64,000 bases of DNA from Pseudonocardia petroleophila (GCF_014235185.1 NZ_CP060131.1:5215501-5279500); one strand, 5' to 3'; shown: positions 34,270-42,437, numbered from the stretch's first letter. The notes: generated by a model not told the origin, from the letters alone. Numbers and translations: made by a program.

Positions 34270-34757
34270 ACCTGCTGATCCTCAGCGACACCCACATCCC
34301 GGCGCGGGCGCGCGACCTGCCCGCGCCGGTGTGGGCGGCCGTCGACGCGGCCGACGTGGTGATCCACGCCGGCGACTGGATCTCCGTCGCCGCCCTCGAC
34401 GCGCTGCAGGCCCGCGCGGCCCGTCTCGTCGGCGTGTTCGGCAACAACGACGGCGACGAGCTGCGCGCCCGGCTGCCCGAGGTGGCCCGCGTCGAGCTCT
34501 CCGGCGTCCGGTTCGCCGTCGTGCACGAGACCGGGTCGTCGAAGGGCCGGGAGAAGCGCTGCTCCGCGGCGTACCCGGACACCGACGTGCTCGTGTTCGG
34601 GCACAGCCACATCCCGTGGGACTCCACGACGGTCACCGGGCTGCGCCTGCTCAACCCCGGCTCCCCCACCGACCGCCGCAGGCAGCCCACCCACACCTGG
34701 ATGACGGCCGAGATCACCGCGGGCGCGCTGGGCCCGGTCACCCTGCACCACCTCTGA
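34266..34757 (+). CDS. YfcE-type metallophosphoesterase, CTG start
   Basis: 163 residues from CTG 34266. The calcineurin-like metal motifs are LNLLILSDTHIPARA (D-x-H), VVIHAGDWIS (G-D), GVFGNNDGDE (GNND), RFAVVHETGS (H) and VLVFGHSHIPW (G-H-S/T-H). The first motif lies upstream of the earliest GTG (34329), so initiation must be earlier. The only usable codon is CTG at 34266-34268, which overlaps the FKBP stop as CTGA, implying translational coupling. Acts on phosphodiesters or phosphomonoesters; substrate unknown. If GTG 34329 were used the enzyme would lack an essential metal site. Confidence 0.85.
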   Translation: MNLLILSDTHIPARARDLPAPVWAAVDAADVVIHAGDWISVAALDALQARAARLVGVFGNNDGDELRARLPEVARVELSGVRFAVVHETGSSKGREKRCSAAYPDTDVLVFGHSHIPWDSTTVTGLRLLNPGSPTDRRRQPTHTWMTAEITAGALGPVTLHHL

Positions 34758-34803
34758 GCCGCGGGTGCTGGTCAGGCCGGGCCGTCCGTGGTGGGGTGGC
34801 GCG

Positions 34804-35754
34804 GTGGCAGCCGCGAAGGAGAGTCGTGAGGGCGTCGAGCTGAGCAGTCTCGACGGCCCGTTGTTCGACGGGTCCGACGCCACCAAGCGCGACCTCGTCG
34901 ACTACCTCGACGGCGTCTCGTCCCGGATCCTGCCCGGCCTCGTACAGCGGGCGCTGTCGGTGGTGCGCGTCCGGCCGGGGCAGGAGCCGTTCATGCAGAA
35001 GAACCTCCCGAAGTACGCCCCGGACTGGATCGCCTCGACGACGGCGTGGTCGCACGCCTCCCAGCGCGACGTCCACTACGCCCTGTGCGACGACCGGCGG
35101 ACGCTGCTGTGGTTCGCCAACCAGCGCGCGGTCGAGTACCACCCCGCGCTCCTGCGCGACGGCGAGACGGTCGCCCGGCAGCTGGTCATCGACCTCGACC
35201 CCCCGGTCGACGACGACTTCGCGCACGTCGTGGCGGCCGCCGCGTGCGTGCGGCAGGCGCTGGCCGACTCCGGGCTCGCCGGCGCGGTGAAGACGAGCGG
35301 GGCGAAGGGCGTGCACGTCGTGGTGCCGCTGGAACCGTCGGCGATCGACGACACCGCCGCCGCGACCCGTGCCCTCGCCGCCCGGGCCGAGGCGGTCGAC
35401 CCGTCCGTCGCCACGACCGCGTACATCAAGGAGGACCGGGAGGGGAAGGTCTTCGTCGACTCCACCCGCGCGGGCGGCGCCACGATCGTCGCCGCCTACA
35501 GCCCGCGGGTCCGGCCCGGCGCGCCGGTGTCGTTCCCCGTCGCCTGGGACGACCTGGCCGGGGTCCACCCGCGCGACTTCACGATCCGCACCGCGCTCGG
35601 GCTCCTCGGCGACGCCGACCCGTGGGCCGACGCCCTGCCCGCCCCGCAGGCGCTGCCCGCCGACCTCGTCGAGCAGGGGCACGCGATCCCCGTCGCCCGC
35701 GTGGTCGCGATGCACGAGGGCAAGCGGCGCAAGCGGGCCCGGGCCGCGGAGTGA
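34804..35754 (+). CDS. LigD-like NHEJ polymerase/primase (stand-alone Pol domain)
   Basis: 316 residues of archaeo-eukaryotic primase fold. It begins ELSSLDGPLFDGSDATKRDLVDYLD. It contains QKNLPKYAPDWI, QLVIDLDPPVDDDFAHV with the catalytic DLDP aspartates, and VKTSGAKGVHVVVPLEP with the SGxxGxH triphosphate-binding motif, then AYIKEDREGKVFVDSTRA. No ligase or nuclease domain is attached, so it resembles the stand-alone PolD proteins of actinobacteria that act in non-homologous end joining with Ku and a ligase. No Ku or ligase gene is in the window. GTG 34804 is favoured over a GTG 13 codons upstream, whose extension is Gly/Trp/Arg-rich. Confidence 0.9.
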   Translation: MAAAKESREGVELSSLDGPLFDGSDATKRDLVDYLDGVSSRILPGLVQRALSVVRVRPGQEPFMQKNLPKYAPDWIASTTAWSHASQRDVHYALCDDRRTLLWFANQRAVEYHPALLRDGETVARQLVIDLDPPVDDDFAHVVAAAACVRQALADSGLAGAVKTSGAKGVHVVVPLEPSAIDDTAAATRALAARAEAVDPSVATTAYIKEDREGKVFVDSTRAGGATIVAAYSPRVRPGAPVSFPVAWDDLAGVHPRDFTIRTALGLLGDADPWADALPAPQALPADLVEQGHAIPVARVVAMHEGKRRKRARAAE

Positions 35755-35761
35755 CACGTGC

Positions 35762-35767
35762 GACGAT
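35762..35767 (+). promoter_or_regulatory. -10-like GACGAT, leaderless start of monooxygenase gene
   Basis: GACGAT ends 6 bases before ATG 35774, with no ribosome site. The same GACGAT plus six bases plus start codon occurs at 51774-51786. Confidence 0.4.
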
Positions 35768-35773
35768 GAGCGC

Positions 35774-36073
35774 ATGATCACCGAGATCGCCGACTTCGCC
35801 GTCCTCCCCGACAAGCAGGAGGAGTTCGCCGACGCCGTCCGCGAGGGCCTCGCGCTCGTCGGGGGCACCCCCGGCTTCCGCCGCGCCCGGCTCACCCGCA
35901 GCATCGAGACGCCCACCCGGTTCGTGCTGCTCATCGAGTGGGACGACGTCGAGGCGCACACCGTCGGCTTCCGCGAGTCCGAGGCGTTCCCGAAGTGGCG
36001 TGCGATCGTCGGGCCGTTCTTCGACGGCGCCCCGACCGTGGAGCACGTCGAGGACCTCCTCGCGCACCCCTGA
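35774..36073 (+). CDS. antibiotic biosynthesis monooxygenase (ABM) domain protein
   Basis: 99 residues, a small dimeric alpha-beta barrel. The text EIADFAVLPDKQEEFADAVREGLALVGGTPGFRRARLTRSIETPTRFVLLIEWDDVEAH, ending WRAIVGPFFDGAPTVEHVE, is characteristic of ABM/YgiN proteins, which act as quinol or polyketide monooxygenases. Substrate not predictable. ATG 35774 without a ribosome site but with a -10-like hexamer 6 bases upstream suggests leaderless translation. Follows the polymerase gene by 19 bases. Confidence 0.85.
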   Translation: MITEIADFAVLPDKQEEFADAVREGLALVGGTPGFRRARLTRSIETPTRFVLLIEWDDVEAHTVGFRESEAFPKWRAIVGPFFDGAPTVEHVEDLLAHP

Positions 36074-36144
36074 GGTCGCCGGCCCGGCGGCCACGGCCAG
36101 TCGGGCGCTGAGAACCGGCTGAGGGCCCGTCGGCGGCCGTCGCC

Positions 36145-36150
36145 TAGCGT
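36145..36150 (+). promoter_or_regulatory. -10 element TAGCGT, leaderless start of hydrolase-ABC fusion
   Basis: TAGCGT is 6 bases before GTG 36157. No ribosome site is visible. Same hexamer as at 7221 and 42394. Confidence 0.5.
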
Positions 36151-36156
36151 CGTGCT

Positions 36157-38955
36157 GTGCCCCGCCTCCCGCGCGTGCTGCTGCTCGCGCTCGTCCTGCT
36201 CACGGTCCTCCCGGCCACGGCGTACGCGTCGACGCCGGGCGCGGCCGTCACCGAGGAGCGGGTCGACGTTCCCGGCGCGACCCTCGACACCACGCTCTAC
36301 CTGCCCGCGACGACGCCCGCGCCCGCCGTGCTCGTCGCGCACGGCTTCGGCGGCAGCAAGGACTCGGTCGACGCCGACGCCCGCGCGCTGGCCGAGCGCG
36401 GCTTCGTCGTGCTGGCCTGGTCGGCGCGCGGGTTCGGGGCGAGCACCGGGCAGATCGGGCTGAACGCGCCCGACGCCGAGGTCGCCGACGCGAGCGCCCT
36501 GCTCGACCGGCTGGCCGCGATGCCCGAGGTCGTCCAGGACGGGCCGGGCGACCCCCGCGTCGGCGTGACCGGGGCGTCCTACGGCGGCGCGCTGTCGCTG
36601 CTGCTCGCCGGGTACGACCCCCGCGTCGACGCCATCGCCCCGGTGATCACCTGGAACGACCTGGGGCAGGCGCTGTTCCCCAACGCGGCCGCCACGACCG
36701 CACCGCCTGCCGACACCGCCGCCCGCGGGGCGTTCGCCCCCGACGGCGTCTTCAAGCGCGGCTGGGCGGGCGTGTTCTTCTCGGCGGGCCTCGGGGCGGG
36801 GTCCGCGGGCGCCGACACCGGGTCCGACGCGACCACCGGGTCCGACTCGACCACCGGGTCCGACGCGACGGGCCCCGCCCCCGGGGCCGGGGCGGCCGCA
36901 CCCGCGGGGGCCGACCCCGTCTGCGGCCGCTTCACCGCCGAGGTGTGCGCCGCCTACACCGACGCCGCGACGACCGGGCGCCTGTCGACGACGACCGCGG
37001 CGCTGCTGGAGCGCTCCTCCCCCCGCACGGTCACCGACCGCATCACCGCCCCGACGCTGCTCGTGCAGGGTGAGCGCGACACGCTCTTCGGCCTCGACCA
37101 GGCCGACGCCAACGCCCGCCAGATCGCCGCGAACGGCACACCGGTGCAGGTGCGCTGGTACGCGGGCGGCCACGACGGCGGCGCCCCCGACGACGGCGTG
37201 CGCACGGCCGTCGGCGACTGGTTCTCCTGGTACCTCACCGGCACCGGCGAGGACCCCGGCACGGCGTTCCCCTACGCGGTGGAGAGCGGGATCCGGGCGG
37301 GGAGCAACACCCCGACCGGGCGCACCGTCGTCGCCGCCGGCTACCCGGGCCTGCCCGGCACCGGGGCGCTCGGCACGCAGGTGCTCCCGCTCGACGGCGA
37401 CCCGGCTGTCGTCGCCACCCCGGCAGGCGGCAGCCCCGCCGCGATCACGGCCCTGCCCGGGCTCGGCGGCGCGCTCGGCAGCCTGAGCGGGCGGATCTCC
37501 TCGCTCACCTCGGCCCTGCCGGGCCAGTCGGCGCAGTTCACCTCGGCCCCGCTCGCCGACCCGCTGCTGGTCACCGGCGCCCCGCGGGTCGACCTGACGG
37601 TCGCGCGGGTGGCGGGCCGGCCCGGGCCCGCCGACGCGATCCTGTTCGTCTCCACCTCCGAGGTCACCCCCGACGGCACCCGGACCCTGCTCGGCTCCGC
37701 CGTCGCCCCGGTCCGGGTCGCCGTGCCCGCCGACGGCTCCGCGGCGACGGCCACCGTCACGCTTCCCGGGGTCGTCGCGCCGGTCGAGGCGGGCAACCGG
37801 CTCGTCGTCACGGTCGCCACCACCGACCAGGCCTACGCCGGGGGCACCGAACCGGCGGCGTGGACCGTCGCCGCCGGGGCGGACCTGACCGTGCCCGTCG
37901 TCCCGGGCGAGGCCGTCACGGCGAGCACCGTGCCCGTCGGCCCGGCGATCGGGATCGGCGTCGTGCTCGCCGTCGCGCTGCTGGCCTGGGGCGGCGCGGC
38001 GCTCGTCCGCCGCCGGGGGGCCGCCGCGCACGACCCGGACCCGACCGCCCCGCCGCTGGAGATCCGCGACCTGGCCAAGACCTACCGCGGCGGGTTCTCC
38101 GCCGTGCAGGGGGTGTCGTTCCGCGTCGAGCCCGGGCAGGTGCTCGGGCTGCTCGGCCCCAACGGCGCGGGCAAGACCACCGTGCTGCGCATGCTCATGG
38201 GCCTGATCCGCCCGACCGCGGGCACGATCACCGCGTTCGGCGAGCCGGTCGGCCCCGGGGCGCCCGTGCTGGCCCGGATCGGCGCGTTCGTCGAGGGGCC
38301 GGGGTTCCTGCCGCACCTGTCCGGGGCCGACAACCTGCGCCTGTACTGGGCCGCCACCGGCCGCCCCACGGCCGAGGCGCACCTGCCCGAGGCCCTGGAG
38401 ATCGCCGGGCTCGGGGCGAGCGTCGAGCGCCGCGTCGGCACCTACAGCCAGGGGATGCGCCAGCGCCTGGCCATCGCGCAGGCCATGCTCGGGCTGCCCG
38501 AGCTCCTCGTGCTCGACGAACCGACCAACGGGCTCGACCCGCCCCAGATCCACGCCATGCGCGAGGTCCTGCGCCGCTACGCCGCGGGCGGGCGCACCGT
38601 GCTGGTGTCCAGCCACCTGCTGGCCGAGGTCGAGCAGACCTGCGACCACGTCGTCGTCATGCACCACGGCAAGGTCGTCGCCGACGGCTCGGTCGACGAC
38701 ATCATCGGGGGCGGCGGGGCGGCCACCTTCGCCGTCGACGCCCCCGACCGGGCCGCGGACGTCCTGGGTCGGCTCGACGGCGTCCACGCCGTGGAGGTCG
38801 ACGGGGCCTCGGTGCACGCCGAGCTCAACGGCACCCCGCGCGCGTCGGCGGTGCGGGCGCTCGTCACGGCCGGGGTCGACGTCGCGTCGGCCGGGCCGCG
38901 GCGGCGCCTGGAGGACGCGTTCCTGCAGCTCGTCGGAGAGGACTCGGGGTCGTGA
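36157..38955 (+). CDS. secreted alpha/beta hydrolase fused through a membrane helix to an ABC ATPase
   Basis: 932 residues with three parts. Residues 1-25 are a signal peptide (VLLLALVLLTVLPATAYA). Residues 30-580 are an extracytoplasmic CocE/PepX-like hydrolase with nucleophile elbow GASYGG (Ser about 141), Asp in QGERDTLFG (about 308), His in GGHDGG (about 338) and a C-terminal beta domain. Residues about 594-618 form a membrane helix (IGIGVVLAVALLAWGGAALV). Residues 630-932 are a drug-export-type ABC ATPase: Walker A GLLGPNGAGKTTVL (about 665), signature YSQGMRQ (about 763), Walker B LLVLDEPTNGL. The next gene, overlapping by GTGA, is an ABC-2 permease, so hydrolysis outside and ATP-driven transport inside belong to one machine. 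The role is unknown. Confidence 0.88.
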   Translation: MPRLPRVLLLALVLLTVLPATAYASTPGAAVTEERVDVPGATLDTTLYLPATTPAPAVLVAHGFGGSKDSVDADARALAERGFVVLAWSARGFGASTGQIGLNAPDAEVADASALLDRLAAMPEVVQDGPGDPRVGVTGASYGGALSLLLAGYDPRVDAIAPVITWNDLGQALFPNAAATTAPPADTAARGAFAPDGVFKRGWAGVFFSAGLGAGSAGADTGSDATTGSDSTTGSDATGPAPGAGAAAPAGADPVCGRFTAEVCAAYTDAATTGRLSTTTAALLERSSPRTVTDRITAPTLLVQGERDTLFGLDQADANARQIAANGTPVQVRWYAGGHDGGAPDDGVRTAVGDWFSWYLTGTGEDPGTAFPYAVESGIRAGSNTPTGRTVVAAGYPGLPGTGALGTQVLPLDGDPAVVATPAGGSPAAITALPGLGGALGSLSGRISSLTSALPGQSAQFTSAPLADPLLVTGAPRVDLTVARVAGRPGPADAILFVSTSEVTPDGTRTLLGSAVAPVRVAVPADGSAATATVTLPGVVAPVEAGNRLVVTVATTDQAYAGGTEPAAWTVAAGADLTVPVVPGEAVTASTVPVGPAIGIGVVLAVALLAWGGAALVRRRGAAAHDPDPTAPPLEIRDLAKTYRGGFSAVQGVSFRVEPGQVLGLLGPNGAGKTTVLRMLMGLIRPTAGTITAFGEPVGPGAPVLARIGAFVEGPGFLPHLSGADNLRLYWAATGRPTAEAHLPEALEIAGLGASVERRVGTYSQGMRQRLAIAQAMLGLPELLVLDEPTNGLDPPQIHAMREVLRRYAAGGRTVLVSSHLLAEVEQTCDHVVVMHHGKVVADGSVDDIIGGGGAATFAVDAPDRAADVLGRLDGVHAVEVDGASVHAELNGTPRASAVRALVTAGVDVASAGPRRRLEDAFLQLVGEDSGS
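36817..36870 (+). repeat. three 18-bp tandem repeats within the hydrolase domain
   Basis: ACCGGGTCCGAC plus six bases is repeated three times with an 18-bp period, encoding TGSDAT/TGSDST/TGSDAT. It lies in a Gly/Ala/Pro-rich linker between the nucleophile and the acid residue. Units differ by one or two bases. Likely a length-variable linker. Confidence 0.8.
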
Positions 38956-39842
38956 CGGACAACCGCTCCACCGTGACCGGCACCGTCGGCGCGCTCGCCG
39001 CCGGTCCGCCGCCGTCGCAGTACCGGCCGGGACGCACCCTGCCGCTGCGCGTCGAGCTGGTGCGCCAGCTCAAGCGCCGCCGCACCCAGGTGACCTTCGG
39101 GCTGGTCGCGCTGCTCCCGGTGATCCTCTGGATCGCGTTCGCCCTCGCCCCGGACGGCCCGCCCACCGGGTCGCTCAACCTCGTCGACCTGGCGAAGGCC
39201 GGCGGCGCCAACTTCGCGGTGTTCGCCCAGTTCGCGTCGGCGTCGTTCCTGCTCGTCGTGGTGGTGGCGCTGTTCTTCGGCGACACGGTGGCGGCGGAGG
39301 CGTCCTGGTCGAGCCTGCGCTACCTGCTCGCCGCCCCGATCCCCCGCGCCCGGCTGCTGCGGCAGAAGGCGGTCGTCGCGGCCGGGCTGTCGCTGGCCGC
39401 GATCCTCGCGCTGCCGCTGGTCGCGCTGCTCGTCGGCGGGCTGGCCTACGGCACGGGCAACCTGGTGAGCCCGACGGGCGAGTCGCTGCCGTTCTGGACG
39501 GGGGCGGGCCGGCTGCTGATCGGCGCGCTGTACGTGGCGGTGCAGCTGAGCTGGGTGGCGGCGCTGGCACTGCTGCTGTCGGTGTCCACCGACGCCCCGC
39601 TCGGGGCCGTCGGGGGTGCGGTGATGGCGTCGATCGTCAGCCAGATCCTCAACCAGATCACCGCGCTGGAGGACCTGCGCGACGTCCTGCCCACCCGCTA
39701 CGCGACGGCGTGGTCGGACCTGCTGGCCACCGACGTCGACTGGGGCGGCATGACCCGCGGGGTGTTCTCGTCGCTGACCTGGGCGCTCGTCCTCGGGGCG
39801 GCCGCGGTGTACCGGTTCGGTCGCAAGGACGTCACGAGCTGA
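38952..39842 (+). CDS. ABC-2 type permease partner of the hydrolase-ATPase fusion
   Basis: 296 residues, about six helices. It begins with a 35-residue cytoplasmic head and LRVELVRQLKRRRTQVTFGLVALLPVILWIAFALA. The ABC-2 core FLLVVVVALFFGDTVAAEASWSSLRYLLAAPIPRARLLRQKAVVA follows. The WSSLRYLLAAPIPR wording is the conserved cytoplasmic segment of this family. GTG 38952 overlaps the fusion-gene stop as GTGA. With the upstream ATPase domain it should form an exporter, probably of a hydrophobic or surface molecule. Confidence 0.9.
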   Translation: MTDNRSTVTGTVGALAAGPPPSQYRPGRTLPLRVELVRQLKRRRTQVTFGLVALLPVILWIAFALAPDGPPTGSLNLVDLAKAGGANFAVFAQFASASFLLVVVVALFFGDTVAAEASWSSLRYLLAAPIPRARLLRQKAVVAAGLSLAAILALPLVALLVGGLAYGTGNLVSPTGESLPFWTGAGRLLIGALYVAVQLSWVAALALLLSVSTDAPLGAVGGAVMASIVSQILNQITALEDLRDVLPTRYATAWSDLLATDVDWGGMTRGVFSSLTWALVLGAAAVYRFGRKDVTS

Positions 39843-39922
39843 GTTCCGCGTGTGCCCGGTCACCGGGCCGGGTATCCCCGCGGACCTGCCCGTGACCGAC
39901 GGGCGTGACGAGGGAGAGCCTC

Positions 39923-40537
39923 ATGACGTCCGGAACCGACCACGGCCCGACCACCCCGATCGCCCCCGTCGAGCAGACCCCGCCCACCGCCCGTGAGCAG
40001 CGGCGCGCCGCGAAGCAGGAGCAGCGGCGGCAGTTCGGCGGCACGAAGTGGGGCTCGGCGTTCTTCGGCTGGCTCACCGCCCTCGGCACCGCGGTGCTGC
40101 TCAGCGGCATCGCCGCCGCGGTCACCCAGGGCTACGGGCTGACGGCGGTGCCGGGCGGGCCGCCCGCCGGGGTCGTCGCCGGGATCGTGGCCGCCGTCGT
40201 GCTGTTCGTCGCCTACTTCTGCGGCGGGTACGTCGCGGGCCGGATGGCGCGGTTCGACGGGGCGCGGCAGGGCGTCGCGGTGTGGCTGTGGGCCGTGCTC
40301 GTGGCCGTCGCCGTCGCCGTGCTCGTCGCCGTCTCCGGCACGCCGGTCGACCTCACGCCGCTCGCCGCGCTCGTCGGGGGCGTCCTCGACCCGGCGTCGC
40401 TGACCATCGGCGGGCTGATCCTGCTGTCCGCGGTGCTGCTGGTCGGGCTCGTCGGCTCGGTGCTGGGCGGGCTGGCCGGCATGCGCTTCCACCGGCGCGT
40501 GGACCGCGCGACGGCCCCGGTCGTCCCCACCGTCTGA
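39923..40537 (+). CDS. YrzE-like four-helix membrane protein
   Basis: 204 residues. A charged N-terminal head (REQRRAAKQEQRRQFGGTKW) precedes about four helices: FFGWLTALGTAVLLSGIAAAV, GVVAGIVAAVVLFVAYFCGGYVAGRMA, GVAVWLWAVLVAVAVAVLVAV and LILLSAVLLVGLVGSVLGGLAG. The GGYVAGRMARFDGARQG motif is shared by the YrzE/TIGR04086-like group. Function unknown. ATG at 39923 has GAGGGAG upstream. Its 3' end may overlap the convergent gene below by 185 bases. Confidence 0.7.
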   Translation: MTSGTDHGPTTPIAPVEQTPPTAREQRRAAKQEQRRQFGGTKWGSAFFGWLTALGTAVLLSGIAAAVTQGYGLTAVPGGPPAGVVAGIVAAVVLFVAYFCGGYVAGRMARFDGARQGVAVWLWAVLVAVAVAVLVAVSGTPVDLTPLAALVGGVLDPASLTIGGLILLSAVLLVGLVGSVLGGLAGMRFHRRVDRATAPVVPTV

Positions 40538-41027
40538 CCGGCTCCGGGCGCGCACCGTGCCCACGGCGGTCAGCGGGAGCTGGGGCGGCGGCCGGTGGAC
40601 GGCGGCGCAGCGCCTCGATGCGCGTGCGCAGGGACCGCTGCAGCAGGACCGGGTGCACGTGGATCGCGAGGCCCAGCAGCACGGCCCCGGCCCCTCCGCG
40701 GCGGGCCACCAGCAGGGTCCCGGCCACCGCACCGGCCAGGTGCGTCACCTCGCTGAGCCGGGTGTGCCGGTCCAGGGCCGCCAGGCCGGCGCGGGTGCCG
40801 TCGAAGGACCGCCAGCGCGTCACCACCGGCTCCCACCCGGCGGCGCGCAGCAGCCGCCGGTACCCGTGGACCCCGGCCCGCCGGTGCAGCGTCCGCTCCC
40901 CCGCCCGGACGCGGAACCACGGCCCGTCGAGCGGCGGGCGCAGGGCGCGCAGCAGCAGCGACACCACGACCGTCGCGACGGTGTGCCGGACCAGCACCGC
41001 GACCGCCGCGGCCGCCCGACCGCTCAC
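40353..41027 (-). CDS. CrtO-like membrane acyltransferase, possibly with aberrant C-terminus
   Basis: 224 residues. The first 150 resemble the glycosyl-diaponeurosporenoate acyltransferase (CrtO-like) family: WFRVRAGERTLHRRAGVHGYRRLLRAAG, SEVTHLAGAVAGTLLV and a helix leading to HVHPVLLQRSLRTRIEALR. After about residue 150 the sequence becomes Arg/Pro/Ala-rich without family character, and runs 185 bases antisense into the YrzE-like gene. A lost stop or a frameshift near 40560-40570 would explain it. GTG 41027 starts it, one base after the GT87 stop, so the two are coupled. A role in acylating a membrane glycolipid or carotenoid is inferred from the family only. Confidence 0.55.
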   Translation of the reverse strand: MSGRAAAAVAVLVRHTVATVVVSLLLRALRPPLDGPWFRVRAGERTLHRRAGVHGYRRLLRAAGWEPVVTRWRSFDGTRAGLAALDRHTRLSEVTHLAGAVAGTLLVARRGGAGAVLLGLAIHVHPVLLQRSLRTRIEALRRRPPAAAPAPADRRGHGARPEPVRRWGRPGPSRGPRAGGSACRPARPAPSRRARPAAPRTAGSARRWSATPGRGRPRRARRAA

Positions 41028-41028
41028 C

Positions 41029-42288
41029 TCAGGCGCGCCGCCACCGCAGGAACAGGGCGATCATCAGCAGGACCGTGAACCACACGTAGGTGCTGCCGAC
41101 GACCTGCTGCCAGACCGACCAGCCCAGCTCGACCTCCCCCGCACGCGGCAGCCCGAGCCGGTGCGGGGCGACGACGAACACCGTGCCGGCCAGCAGCGTG
41201 ACCACCGTCCAGCCGACGGACCGCGCCCGCCACGCCGAGGCGGCGGCCACCAGCAGGGCGGGCGCGACCCACACCCAGTGGTGCGACCACGACGTCGGCG
41301 ACGCGAGCAGGGCGACCCCGGCGACGGCGACGAGCGCGAGCGGCGCGGGCGCGCGGCGGACCACCGGCACGGCGATCGCGAGCAGGGCCGCCGAGAGCAG
41401 GACCCACGTCACCGTGCGCGCGGTGCCGTCCACCCCGGCGCGCACGAGGACCGCCTCCAGGGTCTGGTTGGTGAAGAACGGCGACCCGCTGACGCCGCCG
41501 GTCGGGTTGCCCAGCCAGAACGCGAGCGACTCGCGCGGCGCGACCGCGAACCCGATCCCGGTGGCGACGATCCCGGACACCACCGCGACGACCGCGGCCC
41601 GGACGTCGCGGCGCAGCAGGAAGAACAGCACGAACGCCGCCGGCGTCAGCTTGATCGCCGCGGCGATGCCGATGAGCGCCCCGCGGGGCCAGCGCGGGTG
41701 GTCGACGAGGCAGTCCAGCGCGACCAGCGCCATCAGCAGCAGGTTGATCTGGCCGAACTCGATGGTCTGCAGCACCGGGTCGAGCGCGAGCGGGACGGAG
41801 TCGGTGGGGGTGTCGAAGTCGATCGGGCTGCCCGGGGTGACGGCCAGCGCGAGCGGCAGCGCGATCGACGCCGCGGCCAGGGCCCCACCCGGCCCGCCGG
41901 AGGGCCACAGCCGGCGCGCGACGACGTACAGCGTGGTGCCCAGCGCGAGCACCGACAGCACGAGCAGCGCCACCCACGCGACGGTCCACGGCACGAGGGC
42001 GAGCGGGGTCATCAGCAGCGCGGCGAACGGCGGGTAGATGAACGGCAGGGCGATGTGGCCGGAGGTCTCCGGGAGCGGGCCGTACATGTCGCCGCCGGAC
42101 AGCCACGCCTGCACGCCGAACCGGTAGACCTCGAGGTCGATGTGCCGGCCCCCGGTGTGCACCACCAGCCCGGCCAGCACCAGGGCCAGCAGCGGCACGG
42201 TGACCGGCAGGACGCGGCGCGGGGAGCGCAGCCACGCGGGCACGCGCCCCGGGGATGCGACGGGGTCGGCCGTCGACGGGCTGGTCAC
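41029..42288 (-). CDS. GT87 polyprenol-phosphate-mannose-dependent mannosyltransferase-like
   Basis: 419 residues, about ten helices, GT-C fold. It has HIDLEVYRFGVQAWLSGGDMYG near residue 45 (the D-x-E/D-x-Y luminal loop with the catalytic acid) and then SGHIALPFIYPPFAALLMTPLAL, both typical of GT87/DUF2029 enzymes such as PimE. QINLLLMALVALDCL and SHHWVWVAPALLV are further family marks. It likely adds mannose to a lipid-linked glycan on the outer face of the membrane. GTG 42288 follows AGGGGG; an open frame continues upstream but is unconserved. Next gene: CrtO-like acyltransferase. Confidence 0.85.
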   Translation of the reverse strand: MTSPSTADPVASPGRVPAWLRSPRRVLPVTVPLLALVLAGLVVHTGGRHIDLEVYRFGVQAWLSGGDMYGPLPETSGHIALPFIYPPFAALLMTPLALVPWTVAWVALLVLSVLALGTTLYVVARRLWPSGGPGGALAAASIALPLALAVTPGSPIDFDTPTDSVPLALDPVLQTIEFGQINLLLMALVALDCLVDHPRWPRGALIGIAAAIKLTPAAFVLFFLLRRDVRAAVVAVVSGIVATGIGFAVAPRESLAFWLGNPTGGVSGSPFFTNQTLEAVLVRAGVDGTARTVTWVLLSAALLAIAVPVVRRAPAPLALVAVAGVALLASPTSWSHHWVWVAPALLVAAASAWRARSVGWTVVTLLAGTVFVVAPHRLGLPRAGEVELGWSVWQQVVGSTYVWFTVLLMIALFLRWRRA

Positions 42289-42393
42289 GCCGTTCCCCCT
42301 CCTGCTGGACGCTCCACGGTAACCGGCCCGGCCCGGTCCACCGCGCCCGGCCGGGACGTCGTGCCCGAGCGGGCGCCCGATCCGGGACCGGCC

Positions 42394-42399
42394 TAGCGT
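42394..42399 (+). promoter_or_regulatory. -10 element TAGCGT of leader ORF and DUF2254 gene
   Basis: TAGCGT ends 8 bases before GTG 42408 of a nine-residue ORF. No -35 is obvious, as at the other leaderless starts here. Confidence 0.45.
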
Positions 42400-42407
42400 C
42401 ACCGTCC

Positions 42408-42437
42408 GTGGACGACGACCGACAGCAGCCCCGGTGA
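42408..42437 (+). CDS. nine-residue leader peptide coupled to DUF2254 gene
   Basis: GTG then GAC GAC GAC CGA CAG CAG CCC CGG and TGA encodes MDDDRQQPR. The stop at 42435-42437 overlaps the GTG start (42434-42436) of the DUF2254 gene as GTGA. The leader start lies 8 bases after a -10 hexamer, so the leader would be read first from a leaderless mRNA, and termination-reinitiation would start the main protein. No ribosome site for the main gene is visible. The peptide has no obvious attenuation codons; the coupling is the likely purpose. Confidence 0.5.
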   Translation: MDDDRQQPR

